Positions 47,570-57,954 of a DNA stretch of 64,000 bases are shown here, piece after piece. Under the pieces are notes generated by a model. That model worked only from the letters and a program-made list of their open reading frames with translations. It did not search any database and was not told the DNA's origin. Positions within the stretch are counted from its first letter, which is position 1. Every line of letters begins with the position of its first letter. Position numbers and translations under genes: made by a program. The stretch covers positions 47,935,585 to 47,999,584 of the forward strand of contig OZ023206.1 in NCBI GenBank assembly GCA_963995525.1. The letters run 5' to 3'. The DNA is from Escarpia spicata (lineage: Eukaryota > Annelida > Polychaeta > Sabellida > Siboglinidae).

Positions 47570-50075
47570 ATGACCCAAATTTTCAGGTTTCATGTTCAGT
47601 TGGGCATTGTAAATATTCCACAAAAAGCTGGAATGCATTTCGGCTTCACGTATCACAAAAACATTCAGACATCCCAGCTGACAATCATTCAGAGAATGAA
47701 GATGAAATGAAAACATTTCGGGTTGAGGTTAAACGAGAATGTACAACATATTGACAATTCTCCCATGAAGTCACATGAATACGTAGCTGCTAGTTATGTG
47801 TTATCACATGGTTTGTCCGAAAGGGCAATCAATGAAATGCTAAACACGTCAAAAGAATTGATGACATAGAGCTTACACGCATATGTATACTCCAAAATCC
47901 AGGACAAAACTTAAACTTTCCTACTATAGAAATTAACCCATTTCAAGGTTTGTGATCGCAGTATCTTACAGAGACGTTTTATGCAAATGGTTGCAATTAC
48001 ATACAACTAGAATAGGTATATTTGGAGGAAAGGACTGTAAGGACCTAATTAGGTGTGAGACAAATGAGACGTTATGGCTGTGTCATTCCTTTTCAAAGAA
48101 ATCTTCAAAGTCTACTTGAAATGCGCGAGATATGGCAGCTGGAGATGTTTTGTGTTATCTATGTGATGTTTCATACATGCAGAAACGCCCCCTTTTTCCA
48201 AGGAATAATTCAGCTCTTCAAATCATCTTACATTCAGATGAAAGTTAACCAGTGAACCCCAGTGACGCCCATGTTAAAACATAAAGTGACCATGTTTTAC
48301 TTCCCACTGGGTAATATACTTCCTCAGTTTACGGGCAAAACTAAGTAGTATTTACCTTCTTGGAATGGCAAATCATTTAGATATGAAATGTTTTGGCCAA
48401 GATAAATTACTGGCTGACGTTACCAAAACTATCACTAAACGGAGTCAAGGAGGCATAAATATGGAAATCTCTGATATCAGACAAAATATCGAAGGAGCTC
48501 TTGTTGTTATTACTGGCTACAAACCAGCAATTAATTGTTTACGTGGATTTTAGGAAGATGTTTCATTTGCATATATTGGTTGCAAAACTTGTGATGCTAC
48601 CACAGATGACATGAAGGTGACATTTAAGCAGACTGACTTTCGGCTGAGAGACGAAGAAGAGCACAAACAAAAGCAGTTAAAGCAGATAGGAGTAAAATGT
48701 GGGGAATTAACAGAGAAAGTTGCCTGGCTAGAATACCCGACTTCCACAATGTAACTCTTTTGCATGATCCTATGCATGTCCTTCTTGAGAGACTGGTTCC
48801 ATACAAGTTGCAGTTCTTTTTGTTTCAAGCTATCACAGCAGATAAATACTATACTTTGGAATGGCTGAATGCAGCACTGTGCAGATTTCCATACACTTAC
48901 CTGAAAAAATCAATGCCATAAATTATTTTGAAAAATGATCTTGTTGACAGTAATCAGACCTTTACATTAAGGTCCGTGTCCACTGGTGCAGGGACTAGTA
49001 GATTTGAAAAGTTACTGGCCCGCCCAAAATGTTGTATAGGATTTTGTAAAAACAATGTGTTAATACTGATGTGCCTGTCGGTCGCCCCACTGAAGAAGTC
49101 CACGAAGTCTAACGCAAAGTTAAATGGAGATTTTTAATCGTTGTGTCACTGTACAGTTTGCCATTAATGCAACATCTGAGACGTCACTGACCTGTTTTCA
49201 TCTCGCGGCTTGATACTTTAGCTGGCTGTCCGCAGCACATCAAAACATTTGTTGGTGTTGGCTGTGCCTGAAGCTCAATTCTAAGGCCGGTAGTGCCAGG
49301 ATCAGGCACATTATACCATGATAAATATGCATATGAACGCCTATACCATGTGTATCACGTTATCATTATGACTGGCGATGACCGATGCAGATGTAAACAA
49401 CGCGTCGGTGTGCGAAAATGTGAACGCTGTCCAGAATACTTGCTCTCGTTCCGCGCAAGGCAAAGCTGTATTAGAAGATCCATTGCTGCAGACATGGTCT
49501 TTAGTAATGCTATAACATGTTTGATAGTATAACATATTCCCTTGATGCCTTTCCATTATGGAATATTATATGCACTAGCGTTTTATCATGCAGACAGTTG
49601 AGATTGCCTGCCATCCGTAGCCAACGTGTATCAAGACCGATTATTGGGTGAATAATTAATTACCCCCGCCATTCGCCAATCACGCGGACGGATACAAATG
49701 AGTTTGGCAGGGCATACACGTCATCATATACGCATGACTGAGTTCATGGAAACCCATGTTATGGTTGCGAAGAAACATGAATGTATGGACTTCATTAAAA
49801 GAAAGGATGCATTATCTTGCTCAGTTACGAACATGGGCAACTTGTGTTTGGCAAGCTTGACAGAATTCTTGTAGGAAATGAAGATAAATACTTCATTTGT
49901 GAACTGCCAGAAATGCAGAACTTTGAGGCTCACATCCTTTCATACATTTTAAAGTTAACAGGGCAAACATGTGTCACAGCATTCAGTGCTCTACAATATA
50001 CATGGCCAAGAAGTGCCAATTCCCATCAAGATAGGTTGGCGGTTATAAAAAGCCACATAGTTAATTTTGAGTTTT
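47570..50075 (+). pseudogene. Degenerate CACTA-like transposase, longer copy
   Basis: This continues the gene cut off in copy A. After the MANHLDMKCFGQDKLLADV block (48365) come FAYIGCKTCDATTDDMKVTF (48568-48627), FRLRDEEEHKQKQLKQIG (about 48650), WGINREScla-type block (48697), NVTLLHDPMHVLLERLVPYK (48750-48810) and FLFQAITADKYYTLEWLNAA (about 48820-48880). It ends with a late frame (GKLDRILVGNEDKYFICELP, 49850-49910). The order C..C, linker, HDPMH-like box, then YxLxxLN matches a transposase family of animal CACTA/EnSpm-type elements. Many stops; no terminal repeats found. I am more sure of the family block order than of the superfamily name. Confidence 0.65.
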
Positions 50076-50094
50076 GAATCCCTACTTTTGGCTC

Positions 50095-50178
50095 ACCCAC
50101 ACACCCACACCCACACCCACACCCACACCCACACCCACACCCACACCCACACCCACACCCACACACACACCCACACAC

Positions 50179-50224
<46 letters not shown>

Positions 50225-50243
50225 ACACACACATATATATATA

Positions 50244-50325
<82 letters not shown>

Positions 50326-50382
50326 TGTGTGTGTGTATGTGTGAGCGTGTGCGTGTGCGTGTGCGTGTGTGTGTATATATAT
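50095..50382. repeat. Compound microsatellite
   Basis: (CACACC)n, then (CA)n, (TA)n and (GT)n runs. It marks the 3' end of the transposase-like region. The CA and GT halves could fold on each other around the TA centre. Confidence 0.97.
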
Positions 50383-51369
50383 AAATTATCAACAATGCAT
50401 ACCTTGGCATAGCAAATGCAGTACATGTATCTTATGGCATCAAGCATTTGTTATTTCATATATTTCACAATCTGTGATAGCAAGGAAAGGAATAAAACTG
50501 TTTTGCTAAGGATTTACCACAGCTTAAGTCGAAGGATATGTCCGATTCTTCATTGTTTTGTAACAATACTTTAACAAATTGTTACATTGACATCATATCT
50601 CTATATTGTATTCATAAATCAAGAAAGCTCATGTTGTGTAGGTGTCACACAACATTATTTGTGTATGTATATTAACATCGATACATGTTTAATACTTACT
50701 CCAAGTAAGCTAACCATTTATATATAGGCTACGAAGACTGTGATATATTACTAACAATATAATCTAGTTTTTTAAGCACAAGATATGCACGCAGGCTAAG
50801 CAGAATATGTCTGAACCACAGGTGTGATATTGCAATGCTGTGTTGTAACTATTAAAATAAGATTTCAGTTTCGTTGAATTGTTAGAGTTAAATAATATTT
50901 TGGTCTACATATTTCTCATGAAGGTGCTGCAAAACTGGGCATTCGGGGAGGAGTTGAGAGGATTTTGCTCATTGGCCATGGAGTTGATGTAGATGATGTT
51001 CTTATGGCCATCACCAATAAAGACGTAGGCCTACTAGTGTTCGATCTTTCGACGGCTGCGAATTTCCCAATGTATGCCAAGGAAGATACATAAATACACA
51101 GCAAGGTAGGTAGTTTGTGCGTGTGTGTGCATGCGTGCGGGTGTGTGTGTGTGGGGGGGGTTGCGAATTCGTGTATACATAATGTGTTAAAACAGTAATT
51201 ATATTACTATGAAATGAAGCACAGTCTGTATAAATATAGGTGTTTTTAATTTGCAGTTCTTTATGTACTTGTATGAGCCAATAACTCCTGAATTTCATCA
51301 AAATTTGTGTTGGGTCTTGCAAAAATGGTTGCTCATTTTCAGTTGCTGGATTACAAATATGATTTTTTC
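50383..51369. other. Mostly gene-free; one small open frame
   Basis: At 50919-51092 a plus frame reads KLGIRGGVERILLIGHGVDV and LMAITNKDVGLLVFDLSTAA, then stops. It is open for about 57 codons with ordinary composition and no counterpart in the other frames. I do not recognise it, and splice signals around it are weak. Confidence 0.3.
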
Positions 51370-51830
51370 CTTGCAGGGTGTTAATATACCTTTAGTGAGC
51401 CATTGGCTTTTGTATGTTCTTAGTTTGATTTTTGCCATTGTAAGCATTCATCAATGTGTGAATGGAATTTAGTATTCCAACGAATGTATCGTATGAAGTG
51501 TTTTGGTTGGGATCATTTTGTACCTTTTCCATGTTTGCATTTTCTATTGTTATATTTAATTTAGTAATGTCCTTTGTATAATTCATACATTTGAATATAG
51601 ATTTGTATTCGTTTTCATTTTTAATCCTACATTATGGAAGTTAAATATTGGGAAGTGGTCTGAATGTTATTATAGAGAATGCCAGATTTACTGGAATATT
51701 CATGAATGTTGGTTATTATAATATTATCAATGAGTGTTTCAGATTGATGTGTGGTCTTGGTCGGTATACTAATTGTTGGGAAAAAAACATGCTTACAAAC
51801 ATGTTCTAAACTCACTATGCCGTTTGAATG
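51370..51830 (-). pseudogene. LINE endonuclease fragment
   Basis: The minus strand reads FFPTISIPTKTTHQSETLID, NIHEYSSKSGILYNNI (51815-51627). A further frame follows with DTFVGILNSIHTLMNAY (51586-51392). These are the endonuclease end and linker of an L2/CR1-type LINE, possibly the same kind as the RT end at 25350. Confidence 0.75.
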
Positions 51831-52229
51831 TGTGGTGCAAAGCCGGTTGCAACAGATTGTAGACGATTACAACAGATAGTCGTAGGAGGTCTATATAACT
51901 TGCATGAGTGGTATGAAGACAGAACACTGTACATTCTCCGAGAATCACATCGAGGAAGTTAATTATGCCTTCGACCGATATTGGAGCAGTCCAGGTGTCC
52001 TATGTTGGACCACCCGTCCAATATAAGACACCCGTGGTCCACTATACATTCCATCCCAACACACATGAGGTATGGAAATGTGTTATAATTTTGAATTTTT
52101 TGCATATGTATATTAGTCCTATATATATATATAGCTCGAGGCCTTGTTGAGTGAGAGGGGAGGCATATATTTCTAAACACGGAGGGACGTTACAAATATG
52201 GTATGGAACTAAAACCTGCATTGGCGAAA

Positions 52230-52560
52230 GATAAATTTAAGAATAATTTTAGTGTCACTAAAATTATTATGTTATCTCTTCCTCCACACCAACGCACAAT
52301 CTCGAACCCATTGATCGGGTTTTCTATAAATATCTGATTATCTATTACAATCAGGAATGTGAGAGTTGGCTGAGAACTGAAACAAATAGTCACCATCTTC
52401 TTAGTCTGCCGTATCTTCGGACGTCCATACGTACGCTTTGCTCCCATGGCAACTGCTGTTAGTGGTTTCAAGTCCACATACATATGGCCTTTTGATCTTA
52501 ACATATCGACAGATGCAGATTTTGCCGCGGCTGGAAAGTTCGAGTTGTCCTACTCGGAAA
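52230..52560 (+). pseudogene. Tigger/pogo-type transposase C-terminus
   Basis: The plus strand reads IIMLSLPPHQRTISNPLI (a LSLPPHxTHxLQPLD-type block of DDE_1 transposases) and then, after frame changes, YYNQECESWLRTETN. The frame continues MATAVSGFKSTYIWPFDLN with a DADFAAA end (52446-52535). These are the last blocks of the pogo/Tigger DDE domain. The upstream catalytic part is not recognisable. Confidence 0.75.
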
Positions 52561-53300
52561 CTGGTATAGAAGTTCCATGGAATTATGCCAGATATGCCAA
52601 TATGCAGAATGGCAACTCGTCAAATACAACAACCACGTCCACGAGCGAGCGGCAGTCCAACAACCGAAGCCTGGCCATGAGCGACCAACAGTCCAATGAT
52701 CCATGTCCGCCTACACGCAAGCAACAACTCAATGAGCTGAACTCATCCACACGCAACATGTAGAATGGTTTCAGGCATGCCACAACCACCCCAAGCCCTT
52801 CCATGAACTAACAGTCTAACAAGCCAAGCCTGTCCGCGAGTGAACAACAACATGCCAAAGACACAAGCCCACCTACAAGCGAACAACGGTCCAACAACCA
52901 AAGCCTGTCCACGAACAAGCAACAGTCCCATCCACAAGCAGCAGACATAGTTGTTTCAGATGTATCGAAACCAACGCAGATGGACGTTGTTTCTTCCGGG
53001 CCGTTGTTATTTGTCAAGATCTCGATATACACCATGCAGAAATAGACAACGATGGCAATTTAAAAGACCTGCGAATGAGAATACGAGAAATTACATCTGC
53101 TGACGCGCTACGATCCAACATGATTGACAGGACGGTAAACGCAGATCTACCTCAGAGACTGTGTTACGCGTCTATCGAGGACAGAATCGCAGCAATGGCG
53201 AATCCCATTGAGAAGGTTGGGCAGATAGAAAGCGTTGCGACGACCAGTGCCTATATGCGTTGCATTAACGTCATATCCGGTAAAAGTCTTCTACAGGTAG
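52561..53300 (+). repeat. Copy-B counterpart of 14590-15210
   Basis: From 52697 it matches copy A. The Ser/Asn/Gln-rich frame (PTSEQRSNNQSLST) and the LPQRLCYASIEDRIAAM frame recur. No function is assigned. Confidence 0.7.
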
Positions 53301-53384
53301 TCTGAAGCACTTGTGTGTATAAATGGATGGGAAGCGTCGGTGATTACGTGAAGGCATTGTCCGCCATCTTGCTTTCCCTAAAGG

Positions 53385-53729
53385 CCGAGATACACTGACA
53401 CGTTTCGCCCGATCCGACCAGACCAGACCAGACTAAACCAAACCAGACCACACCAGACCCAACCCGACTGGAGTGTATGCAATATAGGTCTGACACCGGC
53501 TGCGCTTTACTCGACGACGGCGTACCGTCATAATCACATAAACTAGAAAACTTTCGACTACGTCGGGGCTAGTCGGTGTGAAGTGAATCTTATGACGTCA
53601 CTCCGGCTTAGAGTATAACGCAGTCGGTGTCAGTCGGTGTAGTGGATACACTGCAGTCGAACGGAGTCCGGTGCGGTCTGATGTGTTGTTATCTGGTCGA
53701 ATCAGGCGAAAAGTGTCAGTCTATCCCGG
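53385..53729. mobile_element. Foldback (MITE-like) palindrome, copy B
   Basis: CCGAGATACACTGACA on the left against TGTCAGTCTATCCCGG on the right, with the GACCA array, GACTGGAGTGTA/TACACTGCAGTC and the central GTGACGTC-type motif. It is the orthologous copy of 15828-16197, so the insertion predates the duplication. Confidence 0.85.
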
Positions 53730-53805
53730 TCTCAAGGCACGCAAACGGTCATAGAGTCGTGACAATGGTCATCAAGTTGGAAGAATAGTTAAATCAGTAA
53801 ATGTC

Positions 53806-54006
53806 TTAATTCACAACTACATACATTCGATTAACTTCGACGTTTCGACCGCCTGCGATCGCCGATGTGACTCAATCGATTGAGTCACGTATGTGACAGC
53901 CTGCTCGCCACGTCATCTGGCGAGTAGAGGAAGATCAGTTCCAGAAGAAGGCCACCGCAGGCGGTCAAAACGTCGAAGTGAGTCGAATTTGTATAGTTGT
54001 GATTTA
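53806..54006 (+). mobile_element. Penelope-like terminal repeat remnant, inverted pair
   Basis: Left arm ACATTCGATTAACTTCGACG plus TTTCGACCGCCTGCG (about 53820-53857) is the inverted form of the right arm CGCAGGCGGTCAAAACGTCG plus AAGTGAGTCGAATTTGTATA (about 53955-53995). Inside is another palindrome, GTGACTCAATCGATTGAGTCAC (53869-53890). GAAACGTCGAAG-type motifs are typical of Penelope-like pLTRs. Confidence 0.65.
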
Positions 54007-54061
54007 ATAATTTTTTTATTTAACTATTCCTCCAACATGATGAACATTTTCACGAATACAA

Positions 54062-54985
54062 GACGAGAGTACGGACATACACAGTCCGGACAACACGTGA
54101 ACTGGAGACGTATAAGGCGAGAGTATGGACAGACACAGTCCGGAGAATACGTGAACTGGAGACATATAAGACGCGAGTGTGGATAGACACAGTCCGGAGA
54201 ACACGTGAACTGGAGTCGTATAAGACGATAGTATGGACAGAACACAGTCCGTAGAACACGTGAACTGGAGACGTATATGACGAGAGTATGGACAGACACA
54301 GTCCGTAGAACACGTGAACTGGAGACGTATATGACGAGAGTATGGACAGAACACAGTCCGGAGAACACGTGAACTGGAGTCGTATAAGACGATAGTATGG
54401 ACAGGACACAGTCCGGAGAACACGTGAACTGGAGACGTATAAGACGATAGTATGGACAGACACAGTCCGTAGAACACGTGAACTGGAGACGTATATGACG
54501 AGAGTATGGACAGACACAGTCCGTAGAACACGTGAACTGGAGACGTATATGACGAGAGTATGGACAGAACACAGTCCGTAGAACACGTGAACTGGAGACG
54601 TATATGACGAGAGTATGGACAGACACAGTCCGTAGAACACGTGAACTGGAGACGTATATGACGAGAGTATGGACAGAACACAGTCCGTAGAACACGTGAA
54701 CTGGAGTCGTATAAGACGAGAGTATGGACAGGACACAGTCCGGAGAACACGTGAACTGGAGACGTATAAGACGATAGTATGGACAGACACAGTCCGTAGA
54801 ACACGTGAACTGGAATCGTATAAGACGATGGTATGGACAGACACAGTCCGTAGAACACGTGAACTGGAGTCGTATAAGACGATAGTATGGACAGAACACA
54901 GTCCGGAGAACACATGAACTGGAGACGTATAAGACGAGAGTATGGACAGAACACAGTCCGGAGAACACATGAACTGGAGTCGTAT
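54062..54985 (+). repeat. 54-bp minisatellite, about 17 units
   Basis: Each unit has GACGTATAWGACGAGAGTAT, GGACAGA(A)CACAGTCC and G(G/T)AGAACACGTGAACTGGA. Units are 54 or 55 bases depending on one A. All contain the palindrome CACGTG. The 320-343-residue minus-strand ORFs are read-throughs. The array runs straight into the Penelope-like ORF. Confidence 0.95.
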
Positions 54986-55880
54986 AAAAAGAAGATCGCG
55001 CAACACATAAATCACCTGGTGTTTTCTTTGCGCTGCTTTGATGAGAGCGTAACACCTCCCAGTCTAAGGCTCACTTGTTGCATCAAGACACAGAATGCGA
55101 GAGACGTTATCAAGAAAGCAGAACAAGACCTGATAAGAGAACGAATTCGCGTAATAAATAACAAACTAGGTGGTTTAAAAAACCAGAAAGAAGCGATAAC
55201 GCGCGAAATCAACGAACAGTTGCCTAACAACGCGTGTAAACATGTGTTCTCGTACTTAACGAGAGTGACCGAGAGAGACAGATGAAAGGTTCAAAATGGC
55301 GACAGAAAAACAAACTGATAAGACTACCAGCGAAGACGGCGCCGTGCAACGATAACAACTTTGATCTGATGGGCACGCAACTCAAGAAATGGGTGGTGAA
55401 CATATCAAAGTACAAACTAAATGACGATCAAACGAGAGTGCTCAATAAGTGAATAAACTATGCAGTAACACCAAATAAACTACCAGTGGAAGAATTTGTC
55501 GTAGCCACTGAACAGGCATGTCGTTCGTTGCCCATAAACAAAGCAGACCAACTGAGAGCGCAGGTGGCTGGCATTCCGAAGTCGCAGACAAGCCAGCAGA
55601 CAAGGGGAAAGCCACATTAGTAATGGACATTGAACATGAAATGCGAACAGAAAGTCACAACCATGTTATCAGATGACAAGACATATGAGAAACTGAAGAA
55701 AAACCCTACTCCCAAATACAATATAAAGGTAGTATCCATCATGAAGAAGCTGAAAGACGAGGATAAAATCACGGATGAACAATACAAGTGTCTGTACCCA
55801 ACAGCAGAGACAGTACCAAGGATGTACTGTACTCCCAAAATCCACAAGCCAGGCAACCCACGTATTCCTATTGTGGACTA
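54986..55880 (+). pseudogene. Penelope-like element, N-terminal part to RT start
   Basis: Plus-strand pieces: LRCFDESVTPPSLRLTCCIK, RDVIKKAEQDLIRERIRVIN, LPNNACKHVFSYLTRVTERD (to 55285). After stops come TPNKLPVEEFVVATEQACRS and KGKATLVMDIE, then TYEKLKKNPTPKYNIKVVSI and PRMYCTPKIHKPGNPRIPIVD (55800-55878). This is the N-terminal region and first RT blocks of Penelope-like elements (PKIHKPG is diagnostic). The catalytic RT palm is missing: the sequence stops at the IVD block. Confidence 0.88.
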
Positions 55881-56224
55881 AAAAAATAGATAAGCGAGCG
55901 AAAAATGAACAACTGAAAACACGTCCCAAAAATGCTCTTTTGAACGATTGTTTTTACCAATACGGTTCGTCCGATCCAAACAATATTGATACCGTTTGAA
56001 AGCTTACGATTTCTGCTATTCAAATCTATATAATGGTTTCATGATAGTCATTCCTAAAATAAACTATAAACGGACATACAACGGTGCCGGTTCCGGTGTC
56101 TTAGACACTGCGAACGATGTTGTTTCGTCGACACAGTTCACCAATCTACCGACTGAGGCACCATTATCTGATTTCATGGAATAAGCTCCACCCACTTACA
56201 AACGGCTACTAAAATTACAAACGC
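55881..56224 (+). other. Unassigned open pieces after Penelope truncation
   Basis: One frame at about 55905-55999 (RPKNALLNDCFYQYGSSDPN) and one at about 56060-56184 (YNGAGSGVLDTANDVVSSTQ) look coding-like but match nothing I know. They may be host or transposon scraps. Confidence 0.3.
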
Positions 56225-56325
56225 GAAGTACGTGTGACGTCACAATCACGTATATCAACCAACCAACGCAACACATTTTAACGCGTTGGTTGGTGTTCGT
56301 TATTGTGACGTCACGCCGACGTAGA
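56225..56325. repeat. Perfect-core hairpin with GTGACGTCAC motifs
   Basis: GTGTGACGTCACAATCACGT and AACCAACCAACGC on the left mirror GCGTTGGTTGGTGTTCGTTA and TTGTGACGTCACGCC on the right around a 13-base loop. It resembles the centre of the foldback family. Confidence 0.8.
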
Positions 56326-56929
56326 TATATATTTATCGGTTTTGTTGTGATCAGTGGGACAGGAAGAGCCGTGAGGGTGCTAGTGACCATAGAATTTTAT
56401 GTTTTGGACGTGAAATTTCAGTGTTACTATAAGCAAAGTTGGTTTTGTACTTATCATAGAAATGTTCCTTTCACCACAAATATTTTACCGACTTGATTTT
56501 TGAGTTTATTTCAACATCGCCATCCGAAGAATGGGTATTTTTGCTAGTGTCACTAATGAGAGAAACAATGCCTCAGCCTCAGGAGGATAAAATATTGATG
56601 AATAATTTAACTAACGTTTCGTTCGGTTATTTTCAAACGTCATAATAACTCTTTCAAAACTCAATTTAAGTACAGCTAATGTTACACAGAGAGCATAGCA
56701 TGTTTTATTTTTATAGCATGTGGCTAGCATGTGACATTATATTATTAGTGTTATATATACACAAACACATGCACATGCGCGCACACCAATACATGCTCAT
56801 TTCGTGTTCCCTTGCAGTTGAACTGATTGACAGGTAGTTTCGTTCCCCGCCCGCTCGCTGTCGTCCAATGTTAATAGCGCGTGGGCGTGGCTATCGCTCT
56901 ACCGGGTACGGAAAGCAAACTCGCGGCCA

Positions 56930-57118
56930 GGATACACATTTTGCCCGAACTGACCAGACCAAACCATGTCAGACCACATCGGACCACGTCAGTCTGTCAT
57001 GTGTCATACATGAAGCGGGCGTGACGCCATAATCACATAAACACTGCGCCACTGCGCCACTGCGCCACTTCGCCACTGCGCCACTGCGCCACTGCGCCAC
57101 TGCGCCACTGCGCCACTG
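56930..57118. repeat. Half foldback element plus ACTGCGCC array, copy B
   Basis: Counterpart of 17693-17965. The array here is a cleaner 8-bp tandem (ACTGCGCC)n at 57048-57115. Confidence 0.8.
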
Positions 57119-57954
57119 ACTGTGCTCCACATATCTGGCAATGTAGACAACATACATGAAACAAGGTTCCACAAGACAACAAGTGTCTGACAATAGCAAT
57201 AAATGTATAAACAGTATTTATAATGGTATCCTTTTCCAGATATACTGGTGAGCAGAAAATGTTCCACTGCTACATTTTTATGTATGTCTCAAAATAATAT
57301 TTGCCTATGTATATTCACAAACATAGAACTAAACACACACACACATATGACAATCCCTTTTTATATTACAAAACACGCATTTGTGTTTCTAAAATTCTTT
57401 ATTATTATGGTACAGAAGCTGGCATCGAAATTATACATTTATATACCTTATTCATTTGTAGATTGTTTACTTACTGTATTGTTTCTCAGATGTCATGTGG
57501 TTAATGCACATACTATTGTGTTCTATTTTTAAAACACTAGGCAATTTATTTAACAGCATAATAACCCTTGTTAGAAGTGTGATTAACACAACAAGAAAGC
57601 GTGAACATTTTGTGTACAATGCTTTTACCCCATGTACAATTAAACACATGCTACCGGTAACGTTTATATTCACTACCAGATTATGCACCTTTATTCCAGC
57701 TTAGAAGTTTGTGATTTGTTTACATTCTTGGCCTAACAAATATCTTTGGTTAGATAATACAAATGTACATACATGGCTGCAGACAACTAGAGGAAGAGCA
57801 AGAGTCACTTCGTACCAGTAGATCCAAAACTAGTGATTTATTTGCATTAATGTGAAAATTAAAATAGCTTAATTTGTTAATCAGGTAGGGTTTTGATTGG
57901 GTCATTTGATTTGTATAAATGAAAATAAAGTAGCTTTGTACGACAGGACCCAAT

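Noticed and set aside
52190..52504. 104-codon minus-strand ORF
   Set aside because: It is the shadow of the Tigger transposase C-terminus on the plus strand.
54062..54985. CRISPR-like repeat array
   Set aside because: Units are continuous with no variable spacers, and the window is eukaryotic.
54016..55055. Three overlapping minus-strand ORFs of 320-343 residues
   Set aside because: They are read-throughs of the 54-bp minisatellite in three frames. The true coding direction next to it is the plus-strand Penelope-like ORF.
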